Source: Brenneria izadpanahii
GTDB taxonomy: Bacteria; Pseudomonadota; Gammaproteobacteria; Enterobacterales; Enterobacteriaceae
NCBI RefSeq assembly: GCF_017569925.1
Contig: NZ_CP050854.1
Coordinates: 4,092,001 to 4,156,000, forward strand
DNA length: 64,000 nucleotides
Direction: 5' to 3'
A model generated the notes under the pieces. The model was not told the origin of the DNA. It did no database searches and saw nothing but the letters and a program-made list of their open reading frames with translations. The translations under genes were made by a program, and so were the position numbers. Numbering within the stretch: the stretch's first letter is position 1; each line of letters starts with the position of its first letter. Below, piece after piece: positions 27,208-36,903 of this stretch.

Positions 27208-27539
27208 CAGGGACGCTCCCGGCGGTAATTGCCGGCGACAGCGCCGACGTCGCGCGGTTGCGCACGGGATGGCTCCAGGTAGCGTTCGATACCGGCATTG
27301 ATGGTTTTGAGGTCGGACGTGGCGCGTTGATAGTCAAAGTAAAAACGGCCCTGTTCCGACGGATCCGCCTGAACAGCGGCGACTCGGGCGCGCTCCAGCG
27401 CCGACTGCACCTGAATCAGCATGCGCTGGGCAGACGCCAGCTCGTCCTTTTCAGATGCCAGGGCTGGCAGCGCAGTCAGCAGTGTCAGACCCAGCAGACA
27501 GCCGGCGCCGACACGACTACTCACAACGGGGATAGGCAT
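27207..27539 (-). CDS. RAQPRD-family ICE protein (TIGR01690)
   Basis: A 110-residue exported protein with a signal peptide (about 1-28, ending PALAS), a helical middle (ELASAQRMLIQVQSALERAR) and the family-naming motif RAQPRD at about residue 93. A CGAGCACTCC-flanked AGGAG site precedes the start. First gene of this conjugation block before the inserted plus-strand gene. Confidence 0.88.
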   Translation of the reverse strand: MPIPVVSSRVGAGCLLGLTLLTALPALASEKDELASAQRMLIQVQSALERARVAAVQADPSEQGRFYFDYQRATSDLKTINAGIERYLEPSRAQPRDVGAVAGNYRRERP

Positions 27540-27653
27540 ACGAGCACTCCTTAGTGATTTAGGGTGCTGTCAGGGTGCGGTATCAGGCGGAGAAGGTCAG
27601 CGGATAACTCTTTATGGGTTTTTGATAATTTTCGGGACAAGAGATCAACTGGT

Positions 27654-28252
27654 ATGAATCAACAGAAGTATACTTTTTCACTGTTTAGCAAAAGGAGAAA
27701 CAAGGAAATGACACTGAAAGAAGTCAATGATATTGCAGTAATTCTTTTATATAGCGCTATACCGATAGCTTTCGCTGTTATGGCATCGGGGATTATCATT
27801 TTTATCGGTTGGTTTATAACGAATCTTCGTTATCGTAAAATAATAAGCATATCCTTAAATAACAATAAGTTGAAAAAGGAGGATTTACACACATTCCTCA
27901 ATAAAGGGTATATAAGCTATAGATCACTCAGCCTGGTTTTAAAACATTTATTCGAAGAAGAATTAAAAAAACCGGGATTGATAATCATGCAGATACCCTC
28001 AGAGACATCATTAACTGGTACGAAGAACAAGAAGGTCTGATTGATCTCCCTAAAGATATCAGGACTAACCTTGAAGTAATCAAAAAACAAACCCCAGAAA
28101 CCGAATATCAGATCAGCCGATTAGCAGCCAGTTTGAAAGATCTCTTCATAACCCGGGAACGACGTGAGAACAGATTAAGATGGTTCAGCTACATATCGGG
28201 TGGGGTCGGGATAATTGGCGTCCTATATGGCGTAATACAATCTGTTTGGTGA
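27654..28252 (+). pseudogene. AT-rich two-membrane-segment protein, apparent frameshift
   Basis: This gene opposes the surrounding operon. The N-terminal frame (start 27,654, or 27,708 after AAAGGAG) has a membrane helix (LLYSAIPIAFAVMASGIIIF) and a basic cytoplasmic part; it would stop at 28,040. Adding one A to the A7 run near 27,964-27,971 shifts into a frame that continues IDNHADTLRDIINWYEEQEG and ends with a second helix at 28,252, about 200 residues overall. Low GC and orientation mark it as inserted cargo. No family is recognised. The break fits the homopolymer-loss pattern of the window. Confidence 0.5.
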
Positions 28253-28290
28253 ACCACCACTGACGCGCCGCTTTTCGCGGCTTGTCTGCT

Positions 28291-28329
28291 GACGGCGGCG
28301 CACAAAAACAAGTTTTGCACGCCGCCGTC
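28291..28329. terminator. Large hairpin between opposing genes
   Basis: GACGGCGGCG and its complement (28,291-28,300 with 28,320-28,329) plus an inner CAAAA/TTTTG pair make a strong hairpin between the end of the plus-strand cargo gene and the end of the PFL_4697 gene. There is no long T run, so termination is only plausible. Confidence 0.4.
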
Positions 28330-28351
28330 CAGCTGGGATAACAGCCTGATA

Positions 28352-29110
28352 TCAGAGGTATTTTTTGAAAGATGCGGTGGTCACAGTCACCGCGATCCCC
28401 AATAGAATCGCAGCCGGCAGCAGCAACAGGTTAGGATATACGGCTGTTGGCCAGGACAGATACAGCATGCAGGGGATATAAACAGCGGGTTTCACCATCC
28501 GTTTCGCATGGTGATATACAAAGCTCGATTCATACCCGGCGCCGTAACGGCGAATATCACGCCGCCCCATCCCTTCGGTCAATGCTACCAGCACCACCAA
28601 CACAAAGAGTGGAATAGACAGCACCAGAATCGTGACGCGAATCAGGGCGATCACCGTGACATACATGCTCGCCAGCAGGAAATCCTGCAATGAATCTGCC
28701 AGTTGAGCACTCCAGTTGTTCAGTTCTCTGGCTATCGCATTCTGGCTGTGCGCTTGCGTCTCATAAGCGCGATGGATCCACGCCAGAAAGCCGCTGTCGA
28801 CAAATGCCCACTGATAGACCACGCTGATCCAGCGAACCAGGGTGACCGACGGTTCCGACAACAGCAGACTGCGGGTAAATTCCGATGACAAATACCCTAT
28901 TTCCGTATGCATCACCGCTTCACTGTGCGACGCCCCGAGCTCCGGCCAGAAGAACACCATTCCGACATATTCGATCACCAGACTCACAAAGAGCGAAGCC
29001 AGGAACATCCCGATCAATGTCCAGGGCCAGCACCACAGCACGTTGTAAATCAATCCGTGTTTTCGCGGCGGCACAGGATGCTGTGGCTGAGTATTATCCG
29101 TTTGCGACAT
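28352..29110 (-). CDS. Integrating conjugative element membrane protein, PFL_4697 family (TIGR03747)
   Basis: A 252-residue polytopic inner-membrane protein. Hydrophobic segments occur at about residues 33-55, 150-180 and 215-245, with a periplasmic loop between. It overlaps the coupling protein gene by 17 bases and follows it as usual in this class. No enzymatic motif. Confidence 0.82.
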   Translation of the reverse strand: MSQTDNTQPQHPVPPRKHGLIYNVLWCWPWTLIGMFLASLFVSLVIEYVGMVFFWPELGASHSEAVMHTEIGYLSSEFTRSLLLSEPSVTLVRWISVVYQWAFVDSGFLAWIHRAYETQAHSQNAIARELNNWSAQLADSLQDFLLASMYVTVIALIRVTILVLSIPLFVLVVLVALTEGMGRRDIRRYGAGYESSFVYHHAKRMVKPAVYIPCMLYLSWPTAVYPNLLLLPAAILLGIAVTVTTASFKKYL

Positions 29111-31198
29111 GCGTTCTCCCTACCGTATCCGGCATGATCTGGCTCGCCGACCACCAGGACTCGCTAGTCCGGTAGTTACGCCTCATCTCCTCGGCAATTT
29201 TTTGCAGATTAGCGGGCATCAGTGCATCATCACCGTCACCGCTGGGCAACGGCATGCGAATTTTCCATAACTGCCCGCCTTCCAGCAGGGCAAACGCCTG
29301 GCCTTTGGGCAGATTGATCACGTCAGCCGGCGCCAGTAACGGTGTCTTCACTGTACTGACACGATCCTGGGTGCTGGAAGTAAAATCCTGCCCTTTCTCA
29401 ACATCGGCGGTGTCTGCATGACCGGATACCAGGGTTTTGGTATAGACCTCCACCTCCGGCAATTGTGATGTCAGTAACTGAGCCGTCCGTTGCTCACGCA
29501 CGCGCAACATAATCAGGGTATTGAAGTTACCGGTGACCTGGGCCGCTTTAGCCGCACTGCCGATACGGGCCTCGATGTCTGACTCGGTTTGCGTATAGGC
29601 TGTCACCTGAATGCCGGCGCCGCCGCCCTTATTGATTAGCGGGATAAACTCTTCCCCCATCAATTCATTGAACTCGTCACTGTGCAGGTTTATCGGCAGC
29701 TTGCCGTCGGATCGGGTTGGCAGTCCACCGTGCATACCGTGTTTATAGATATGGCCGGCTACGGATACCAGATCAGCGAACATGCTGTTACCGACGGCTG
29801 AGGCCACCACGCCATCGGACAACGCATCCAACCCGACATACACAATGCCGCGCTTGCGGATGACCTGCTCCCAGTCAAAAATAGGCCTCGGATCGGCCAT
29901 ATTCGTATAATCGGGCGCCAACAGTTCAGCAGTTTTGCCGGTCGTCAGCTTCTCCAGCAACGGCAGCAATGAAGCGACGATTTTGTCAAAGTAAGTGCGG
30001 TCATAACGCACGGCCGAGCGCAAACCATCCAGGATGGGATCATACAGTTGCTTGCCAATGTCAGAGCTCAACGCCATTTCCACCGCCATGATTTTTATTG
30101 CGTTCGGCTGGCCCTGCATGTTGCGCGGCACATCATCTTCCGTCAGCACCTGCAGGCTGTTATCAATCTGCTGCAGTAGCGCCGGTATCCGTTCCTCGAT
30201 AACCTTATGAGCATAGGTCTCGTAAAGTTCATTAATGTTATTCACATAACGGGTGATCAGGGTGTAGTCAGGGCGTTGGCCCAGAGCGACCAGGGCGCGG
30301 GCGACGATATTGACGAACCGCCAGGCAAACTCGCGGAACGCGGCGCTGTTCCCCTCCCCACTTAACTGCCCGGAAATGCGGCCCGCCACTTCCGAAACAC
30401 GCTCAAACCTGCCGACCGCGTTATAACGTGCAGAGATATCCGGCCACCCAAGATGAAAGATATACAACTCATCACTACGGCCGGCACGGTGGGCCTCAGC
30501 CCAGACCCGGCGTAACAGGTCCGCATCGCCTTTTGGATCGAACACGATGGTGATATCGCCGCGGCGGATATCCTGGGAGATCAGCAGTTCAGCCAGGCGG
30601 GTTTTACCGACTCGCGTCGTACCCAGCACCAGGGAGTGGCCGACACGTTCACCGAGCGGCATCGAGACATCGAGCTCATCCGGCTCAATGCCATGGATTG
30701 CCGGATTGCCCCCACCGGCGGCAAAGGCCTAACCGGATTCAGCGGCGAATCGGTTCGCAGCAACCGGGATAACCACGGCATGTTGTATTCGGTTTGCAGT
30801 TCCAGACGCCGCGCCATCTGATAAAGTTTTGGCGGCAGGACATACTTCTCGACTTCCGGCCGGCGCGTATCCATCAGGCGCTGGGTGTGTTTCTGTTGCC
30901 AGCGAAAACCTTTGCCAAGGAAAAGCCGTTGCCGGCTGACGGGGATCTGCGCGCTGGTCATGACATAACGGGGTAAGCGGCGCAGATTACGGCGGTAACG
31001 GATCACCTTCATGCCCTGACGTGCCCGAATAACCGACAGAACGGCGAAACCACTGGCGGTGACATAACTGACCGACGGCGCCAATGCCACCGACCAGGGC
31101 GCCACAAAACAAATCCCAGCAGCGGCGCCGGCGACAATTGCCGTATTGAGTTCCACCGCAGGACGCAGCAGCGCTTCCATCACATGGCGATTACTCAT
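29094..31198 (-). pseudogene. traD: TraD-type coupling protein (TIGR03743), apparent frameshift
   Basis: The N-terminal frame (start 31,198, GGAG site) encodes two membrane segments (about 18-62) and PLNPVRPLPPVG. The C-terminal frame down to 29,094 has Walker A GTTRVGKT, a Walker B-like region and the TraD helicase-like domain. Adding one G to the G5 run near 30,708-30,713 gives PPVG-GNPAIHGIEPDELD and a continuous protein of about 701 residues. The coupling protein brings the relaxase-DNA complex to the secretion channel, so a true break would abolish transfer. I suspect a sequence error. Confidence 0.82.
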
Positions 31199-31239
31199 CG
31201 TTTTTTCTCCGTCCATACCGGCACTGTACCGGCAACAGA

Positions 31240-31866
31240 TTAAAGGAAAGACGCATCGGATTGACTCCGTTGGGATTTAAAAGGGGTGAAGGAAACCGCA
31301 TCCCAGGACGCTTTACCATTCAGCAGATCCAGCAGGCGCTGTCCGCTTATCAGTTGAACTTGAGGATGAGTGTTCAGTAATGATCGGCTGAGTTTGCCCG
31401 TGCGTCCGGTATGGATAAAGAAGCCGCCACAGCGTTCTCGCAGCAACAACGCCCCGAACTGCTGAATATGGGCCGGGGTAATCGTTTTACCGTAACGTTT
31501 GGCCTGGATGAGGTAACGCTGGCCATCGATAAACACTTGCCCGTCCAGCCCACCGTCGCCACTGTATGAGGCATTGCGAACGATCGGATATCCCTGACGT
31601 TCAAAAGCGAGTAATAACAACTCTTCAAACACATAGGGGTTGATTTTACGCAGGTATGCCAGGCGTTGCGCATCGCCAGATAATTGCGGCAAACGCTGAA
31701 TCACCCGCTCAGCCTTGGTCCTGTAACGACGGTGACGCCTTGCGCTGGCCTTTTGGCAACCGCGCAGATTCAGCGTCACCATAACCACGATAAACAACCC
31801 GACCAGCAGCGTCGTCAGCAATGGGTTGGCCATCAATTCAGCGGTCAGGTGTGGCGCCGGCATCAT
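31240..31866 (-). CDS. Membrane-anchored Mrr-like restriction endonuclease-fold protein
   Basis: A 208-residue protein with an N-terminal membrane helix (about 15-33, LLTTLLVGLFIVVMVTLNL) and a C-terminal Mrr_cat-type nuclease domain. Visible motifs are YVFEELLLLAFERQGY, the Asp in SGDGGLDG (about 113) and the QAK of YLIQAKRYG (about 128), which is the D-QxK form of the PD-(D/E)xK site. It is embedded between TraD and PFL_4695 genes, a regular position in this class of element. Role in transfer or in protection is not known. Confidence 0.75.
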   Translation of the reverse strand: MMPAPHLTAELMANPLLTTLLVGLFIVVMVTLNLRGCQKASARRHRRYRTKAERVIQRLPQLSGDAQRLAYLRKINPYVFEELLLLAFERQGYPIVRNASYSGDGGLDGQVFIDGQRYLIQAKRYGKTITPAHIQQFGALLLRERCGGFFIHTGRTGKLSRSLLNTHPQVQLISGQRLLDLLNGKASWDAVSFTPFKSQRSQSDASFL

Positions 31867-32387
31867 GGGGTCACCTGCTGCGATAACCCGGTGTCTGTGA
31901 TAAGTACCGGGTAATGGCTGAACTGCAGACGGCGCGCCAGCTCGCTGCCTGACGCCGGCGCCATAGGCACGCCGGGGGCCATTTCACGCAGTGACTGAAG
32001 CGCCGGAAAGTGGCTGACGTTCACCACCAATCCGGCGGCACGCCGGGACTTCAGGCTTTTCGCATTTGCCTGCAGCCAGGCACGGGAGGCGTCATCATCC
32101 CCCACAATAAACAAGGCGCCGATGCCCGGTAGATTCAGCGGTCGTGAGGCGACGTTCCCCGGGGTCAGATCCGGCGTGCTCACTGGCAACATCGCCGTTT
32201 CCGTTTCAGGCGCAGACAACGGGAGCGGCGGTTCCACAGGGGGGGAAGGCCGCACGTCCTGGCGATTGATCCCCTCAAAATAGGGTGCGGCATCATCGCC
32301 CCCTACATCGGCAATGACGTTCAAATTCGCTAATGCGGTGGCCGTTACCAGGTACAAGCCGAACAACAAAAAATTCACTTTACGCAT
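31863..32387 (-). CDS. Integrating conjugative element protein, PFL_4695 family (TIGR03765)
   Basis: A 174-residue exported protein with a signal peptide (about 1-20), a Pro-rich linker (SPPVEPPLPLSAPE) and a C-terminal domain with GLVVNVSHFPALQSLR and a HYPVLITDTGLSQ end. Overlaps the nuclease gene by four bases. Likely periplasmic. Confidence 0.8.
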   Translation of the reverse strand: MRKVNFLLFGLYLVTATALANLNVIADVGGDDAAPYFEGINRQDVRPSPPVEPPLPLSAPETETAMLPVSTPDLTPGNVASRPLNLPGIGALFIVGDDDASRAWLQANAKSLKSRRAAGLVVNVSHFPALQSLREMAPGVPMAPASGSELARRLQFSHYPVLITDTGLSQQVTP

Positions 32388-32389
32388 AA

Positions 32390-33058
32390 TTATTGGCTCC
32401 GTGGTTCTATCCAGGTCAACGCCGCGGTCTGTACCGGCATTGGCGTCATACGGGTCACGATGGCGGGAGCCGTCGTTCCGCCGTTAATCCGTGCCAACTT
32501 GGTTTTCACGATAGATTTGTAACGGGCGGCAGGAGCGCCGCCGGCGGGATGGTGATAGCAGCCGGCGGCCGCCAGCCAACTCCCCGGGTTACGGTCATAG
32601 CACTCTCGCAGAATGCTCGCGGCAGCGTTGAGGTTGGTATAAGGGTCAAATGCCTCCCAGGTCGACATAAAGTAGTGACCGTTCCAGCCCAGGTTGACCT
32701 GGGCAATGCCGACATCAATACGTTTACGCGGATGCGTTTTCAGGAAATTCTGCAGGGCTTCCCAAGCCTGCAGACGGCTGGCATATCGGTAACCTTTCCC
32801 GGCCACATTGATGGTCCATGGCCAGGGACGTTCGACCGAAGGGGGCTGGCCAGCACCCCGGGTAACAGAGGAAATGCTTTTGGGCGCCATCGAGGTTTCA
32901 GCCAGCGCCACCGAGTAGAGTGATTCCGCCGGCACCCCGTGGCGCATAGCCACTTCGCGGTAACCGGCCGGGATATCTTGTGCCGTAGCGGCCTGTCCGC
33001 AAACCGGCACCCCACATCCCACTAACAGCGCCAGGGTCAGAACGCGGCGATAGTCCAT
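32390..33058 (-). CDS. Lytic transglycosylase (VirB1-like, SLT domain)
   Basis: A 222-residue periplasmic enzyme with a signal peptide (about 1-23). The SLT catalytic Glu is in SLYSVALAETSM (about residue 54), followed by family motifs DVGIAQVNLGWN (about 115) and NLNAAASIL (about 140). It locally opens the cell wall so the transfer apparatus can be built. Start overlaps the end of the PFL_4693 gene. Confidence 0.85.
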   Translation of the reverse strand: MDYRRVLTLALLVGCGVPVCGQAATAQDIPAGYREVAMRHGVPAESLYSVALAETSMAPKSISSVTRGAGQPPSVERPWPWTINVAGKGYRYASRLQAWEALQNFLKTHPRKRIDVGIAQVNLGWNGHYFMSTWEAFDPYTNLNAAASILRECYDRNPGSWLAAAGCYHHPAGGAPAARYKSIVKTKLARINGGTTAPAIVTRMTPMPVQTAALTWIEPRSQ

Positions 33059-33759
33059 CCGTTTTCCCCCTGTTGCAACACAACCGGCATCAGGCCGTTG
33101 CCGAATTTCATCCAGCGGCCACCGTCATGATTGAGCGTAATTTGGCGCGCACGAACCTTATCAGCGGGAATGTGGTGCGCCCGGGCCCAGTCACGCAAAA
33201 AACTGTCGTTGCCCTGGCTGTCGACCAGGTAAATATCGACAGGTCGGTTGTCCGCCAGAACCGCCGCCAGACGCGCATCGCACTGGGCGCAATCTTTGGC
33301 CTTAACAAACAGGGCCAGGCGGCCGCCGGTATCGTGTGCAATCCCCGCGGCATTCCCCATATTGACCGGCAATACTCCCAGTCGCTGCCAGGCAGCATCC
33401 ACCTCCCGCTGGAACTTCAGTTCTTTCTCGGTACGGGCAAATTCTTGCCTGACCCATTGTTCGGCATATTTTTTTCGTTCAGCATCGCTTCTCGCTTCAA
33501 TGCCCAACGCCGTTAATGGATCGAGCCCGGGTGACTGCATACCGCGGGGGCCATCCATTAATTGTTGGTATCGCTGGTAATCCTCAACATTCAGCCCCCA
33601 CTCGCCGGCCTGTTTCTGGAGATCCTGAGAAGTGCTCTGCGCGGTTTCCTGCCTGGAAACGTCCTGCCCCTGACTGTTTACAGTCTGGATCCTGGCGTGG
33701 GCAGAACCACAGGTTAGGAGCAGTACCGACAGGATAAAAAACGCGTTTTTTTGTCTCAT
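33037..33759 (-). CDS. Integrating conjugative element protein, PFL_4693 family (TIGR03759)
   Basis: A 240-residue exported protein (signal about 1-22, ending AHAR). It has an N-terminal helical part with EWGLNVEDYQRYQQLMDGPRG and a thioredoxin-like C-terminal domain with CAQCDARL (a CxxC at about residue 157) and DIYLVDSQGND. The CxxC suggests a role in disulfide formation for the cysteine-rich TraU-like proteins; that is inference. Confidence 0.82.
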   Translation of the reverse strand: MRQKNAFFILSVLLLTCGSAHARIQTVNSQGQDVSRQETAQSTSQDLQKQAGEWGLNVEDYQRYQQLMDGPRGMQSPGLDPLTALGIEARSDAERKKYAEQWVRQEFARTEKELKFQREVDAAWQRLGVLPVNMGNAAGIAHDTGGRLALFVKAKDCAQCDARLAAVLADNRPVDIYLVDSQGNDSFLRDWARAHHIPADKVRARQITLNHDGGRWMKFGNGLMPVVLQQGENGWTIAAF

Positions 33760-33769
33760 CTAACATTCC

Positions 33770-34543
33770 TCACTGCACGTTGAGCGTCTGCAGACGGCCA
33801 TTTACGCGGAATGTAGCCTGGCCAACCCCGGCGCTGACCAACTGCCATCCTGATACTGATTCTCCCTCGCCGATTAAACGCACCTGGGATAAATCACTGA
33901 CCCCCTGCGGTGCCACAGCGGCGAATGCGGCAGTACCTCGCCGCTCAATACCCGTCAGCACAAAAGGCGCTTTACGCGCCACGCGGACGGCTGCTCGTGC
34001 AGGCGATTTAATCGGCGTAGCCGGATGCTTTGGGATGATTTTGGCCGTCGCAGACGGCGCGGCGGGGGCGGATGTTGATGGCTTTGTCGATGCGCCAGTT
34101 GAGCTTGCCGGGGTATCAGTCGTTGGTGTCGGGGCTGATGACGCCGACTTTTTGTATGCGGCGAGGTCATCTTTCAAAGCGTTCAAATCCGCTTGCTGAG
34201 CCTCCAGTTGCGCCTGCAACTGCTGCGGCAGTGCTGCGTTACTGATGATTGCCGCAAGTTTCGTCTCGAATTGCGCCTGGCGGCTTTCCAGCATGGCGAC
34301 TTGCTGCTGTTGCGCCCCCAGCGTGTTGCGTAAAGACGTTACATCGTCTTGTGGCGACAGGTTTCTCTGAGCCTGCTCCAGTTGTGCAACGCGTTGATTA
34401 ACGCCCTTAAGCGCATGACTGCCTGCCATGCCCATCATGAGGACAATCAATGCGCCTCCGGTGAGTCCCCAGAATGTTTTGCTGCGAAGGAGACCTTTTT
34501 GAGGCGCGGTCATCCGGGGCATGTGTTCCTTTTGTTCTGTCAT
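33770..34543 (-). CDS. ICE protein with membrane anchor and coiled coil
   Basis: A 257-residue protein with one N-terminal membrane helix (about 26-45, FWGLTGGALIVLMMGMAG), a long coiled coil (about 50-130), a Thr/Ser/Pro/Ala-rich linker (about 140-190), and a C-terminal domain FVLTGIERRGTAAFAAVAP that may bind pilus or peptidoglycan parts. I chose 34,543 because it gives an ATGA overlap with pilL and a spaced AGGA site; 34,555 is possible. The family is not certain. Confidence 0.65.
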   Translation of the reverse strand: MTEQKEHMPRMTAPQKGLLRSKTFWGLTGGALIVLMMGMAGSHALKGVNQRVAQLEQAQRNLSPQDDVTSLRNTLGAQQQQVAMLESRQAQFETKLAAIISNAALPQQLQAQLEAQQADLNALKDDLAAYKKSASSAPTPTTDTPASSTGASTKPSTSAPAAPSATAKIIPKHPATPIKSPARAAVRVARKAPFVLTGIERRGTAAFAAVAPQGVSDLSQVRLIGEGESVSGWQLVSAGVGQATFRVNGRLQTLNVQ

Positions 34544-35163
34544 TTTTTCAGCCATCCTGCCGTTGCCGGTACGGGTTTTACTGGCGGCGGCGCAATAGAC
34601 GTCGCCGGTGCGCTGATCGGGGCAGAGACAACCGTCGCCGGCGGCAGCTGCGTGGCCGGCAACTGGTAGCCTTCGCGCAGGCTGTGGCAAACGACACGCT
34701 GTACATCGTCCACGTCAAGCTGCCACGCGGGCCCCGCCAGTACCTGCAACGCGGTACGTAAACGCATTGGCCCTAATTGGTACTGAACAGCCGGCAGAGC
34801 CTGTCGGTACAGCACACCGTTTGCCGGCCCCGTGGCGCACAGCGAGTATCCCGACTGGCGCAGGGCATAACGCAAGGCATCCGCCACCGTCGGTTTAACC
34901 GACGCCGGGATGCGAATATCGATAATCTGGGAGAGCGGATCGCGCTGGACGGAAGCAGGATCGGTGCTGACCAGTAAATAGCGGTCATAACGAACCACTT
35001 CCGGCGCCCGGGCATAAACGTCCGGGCTAACCGGTTGCACATTACGGGTAACGATGACAGGCGGCGTGACTGATGAAACATCACGTTGTTGCAGAGGTTG
35101 CCGGGGGGCGCACCCTGTCAGCATGATGGCCGCCAGGGAAGTGATGACGAGTGTTTTTTTCAT
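34540..35163 (-). CDS. pilL: PilL-type ICE lipoprotein (TIGR03748)
   Basis: A 207-residue lipoprotein: signal with lipobox MLTGCAP (Cys about 18), then a conserved DALRYALRQSGYSLC segment and an LRTALQVLAGPAWQLDVDDVQRVVCHSLR block that resembles secretin-associated N domains. The tail is Pro-rich. First gene of the conjugation operon as it is read here. Confidence 0.82.
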   Translation of the reverse strand: MKKTLVITSLAAIMLTGCAPRQPLQQRDVSSVTPPVIVTRNVQPVSPDVYARAPEVVRYDRYLLVSTDPASVQRDPLSQIIDIRIPASVKPTVADALRYALRQSGYSLCATGPANGVLYRQALPAVQYQLGPMRLRTALQVLAGPAWQLDVDDVQRVVCHSLREGYQLPATQLPPATVVSAPISAPATSIAPPPVKPVPATAGWLKK

Positions 35164-35253
35164 CTGGATGGTTTCCTGTTCAGTGACAATTGACAGGTGT
35201 CACTGTGCGGTTACCGCCCACGGCCCTCAATTAACAACTCTTTTTGCAAAACA

Positions 35254-35285
35254 AAAAAAAACGCCAACCCGAAGGTCAGCGTTGA
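35254..35285 (-). terminator. Rho-independent terminator after the DUF29 gene
   Basis: On the minus strand, AACGC-T-GACC / GGTT-G-GCGTT with a UUCG loop is followed by a run of T residues. It lies 24 bases past the stop of the DUF29 gene and upstream of pilL, so it separates the two transcripts. Confidence 0.75.
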
Positions 35286-35308
35286 TGATGAAGTCCAGAT
35301 AACTCTAT

Positions 35309-35749
35309 TTATGACTCAGGGTAGAAATCCGGGCTCATAATTTGTTCTGTTGTCCAAATGCATGAAGCCGGAAGTTTTTCCAAACCGATGCCCGTTTCTT
35401 TTGATGCTATAGCCAGCGCATCAAACCAGGTATCTTCCAACCATTCCTGATCGGCCAGAGTCACTTTCAGGCTTGGCGTTTTCTTAAGGCGGCGTTCAAT
35501 CAAGCCTCGTTGCCCCTTAATCGTCAATTCCCAGCTCGCACCACGATGAGTGGGTTGAAATTGCCATTTGAGAAGGTGAGCAAGTAAAACCGCCATCCGG
35601 CTGGCCAGTTCGCGTTTTTCACTTTTACCCACGTCTTCTATCTCCTCGGCAATGTTTTCAATATCGAGCTGACTGAGTTTACCGGCACGTAGTAACGCAG
35701 CCTGTTCATTCGCCCAGGCTACCACGTCAGTATCATAACGAGTTCCCAT
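35309..35749 (-). CDS. DUF29 family protein
   Basis: A 146-residue helical protein with the DUF29 pattern: YDTDVVAWANEQAALLRAGKL, DIENIAEEIEDVGKSEKREL and a C-terminal LEKLPASCIW. DUF29 proteins are common in bacteria and on mobile elements, with no known function. It has its own terminator downstream and lies after ssb in the same direction. Confidence 0.82.
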   Translation of the reverse strand: MGTRYDTDVVAWANEQAALLRAGKLSQLDIENIAEEIEDVGKSEKRELASRMAVLLAHLLKWQFQPTHRGASWELTIKGQRGLIERRLKKTPSLKVTLADQEWLEDTWFDALAIASKETGIGLEKLPASCIWTTEQIMSPDFYPES

Positions 35750-35823
35750 GGGAGCCTCCGGTTAGTTAATAAAAAACATACGAGCAGACAAATCGTATGT
35801 CGAAGTATATCACACAGCCTTTC

Positions 35824-36365
35824 TTATAAAGCATGAATAGCTGATTTCGCTATTCCGTAACCAAACCCGAGAAACGGAATATCATCGTCAAAATCCATCG
35901 GAGGTTCATTTCCTCCTGATTGGGATTGAGGCTGTTGAGGCGCAGAACCACTGTGCGTTGGCTGCTGGGGCTGTCCCCATCCTCCCTGAGCACGTTGACC
36001 AGAGTTTGCAGACTGGGAACGACCGCCCAACATCTGCATCGTTCCCCCATACTGACCACGACTTCGGTTGAATAGCGGTCCTGGCCACTCTGATCCTGCC
36101 ATTTACGGGTCTGGAGCTGGCCTTCGATATAGACCTGTGAACCTTTGCGCAGGTACTCACCGGCAATTTCAGCCAGTTTGCCGAACAGCACAACACGGTG
36201 CCATTCCGTTTTTTCCTTCTGTTCACCAGATTGTTTATCACGCCAGGTTTCGGAAGTGGCCAGTGACAATGTTGCTACTGCACTACCGGCCGGCAGGTAA
36301 CGGATTTCAGGATCCTGACCAAGAAAACCGACAAGAATGACTTTATTTACGCCGCGAGACGCCAT
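35824..36365 (-). pseudogene. ssb: Single-stranded DNA-binding protein, apparent frameshift
   Basis: The OB-fold part is clear from the start at 36,365 ([48 protein letters not shown]). After SMG the frame changes. Adding one G to the G5 run at 36,045-36,049 restores [10 protein letters not shown], a Gln/Gly-rich linker and the acidic DFDDDIPF protein-interaction motif, followed by 15 more residues to 35,824, about 180 residues in all. The acidic motif is not at the extreme C-terminus, which is unusual. Element-encoded SSB would protect the incoming strand. I suspect a sequence error. Confidence 0.85.
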
Positions 36366-36390
36366 AATCGAATCCTCATAGGGAATAAGA

Positions 36391-36421
36391 AAGGGAAAAA
36401 CGCCCCGAGAAACGCGGGGCG
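36391..36421 (-). terminator. Terminator-like hairpin between DUF3577 gene and ssb
   Basis: CGCCCCG/CGGGGCG (36,401-36,407 with 36,415-36,421) followed on the minus strand by TTTTTCCC. It could act as an attenuator inside the operon, or be a member of the leader family, since it is just upstream of the ssb start. Confidence 0.6.
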
Positions 36422-36433
36422 TAGAGGGCGTTA

Positions 36434-36898
36434 TCAGAAGGAGTTTTCTGCGTATTGTTGCTGAGCAGAACCCTGCTGAGGCGGCGTGGAGTCAGATTTA
36501 TCAGCCTGATAAACCTTCTCCTGGCCGATTTTGATCCAATCGACCTTGATCAGGCGGGCTTTCAGACTGACACGTTGTTCACCGGCATGTTCACCGCTGT
36601 TGAGCGTAAAAATGTCCGTTTTCAGGTTGCTGAGCACAAACCCAATCAGGACTTTTTTGTCTTCATCAACCGACTTTTGACAACGATTGATTAGGCTGCT
36701 GGCTTCTTTACCGGCGACCGTGACATCGAAACGCGTATAACTGGCGTTATCGGTCGGACCAGAAAGTCCGTTGATAACACAGCTGATAAAGGTGCCGTTA
36801 GAACCATTGACCTGGCGAACATTGCTGAGATACCCCATTCCTTTAATGGTCAGGTTGAAATATTCAGTTTTGTTGGACGTGTTTTGCACTTGAGACAT
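36434..36898 (-). CDS. DUF3577/STY4534-family ICE protein
   Basis: A 154-residue protein opening [20 protein letters not shown] and containing [19 protein letters not shown]; the pattern matches the DUF3577 family found beside ssb and topB on SPI-7 class elements, where it is annotated as a replication-associated protein. I use the start at 36,898: the longer frame to 36,997 would run through a perfect 12-bp hairpin. The Shine-Dalgarno sequence GGAGAAA is inside a stem. The C-terminal tail is Gln-rich. Confidence 0.75.
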   Translation of the reverse strand: MSQVQNTSNKTEYFNLTIKGMGYLSNVRQVNGSNGTFISCVINGLSGPTDNASYTRFDVTVAGKEASSLINRCQKSVDEDKKVLIGFVLSNLKTDIFTLNSGEHAGEQRVSLKARLIKVDWIKIGQEKVYQADKSDSTPPQQGSAQQQYAENSF

Positions 36899-36903
36899 GA
36901 TGT

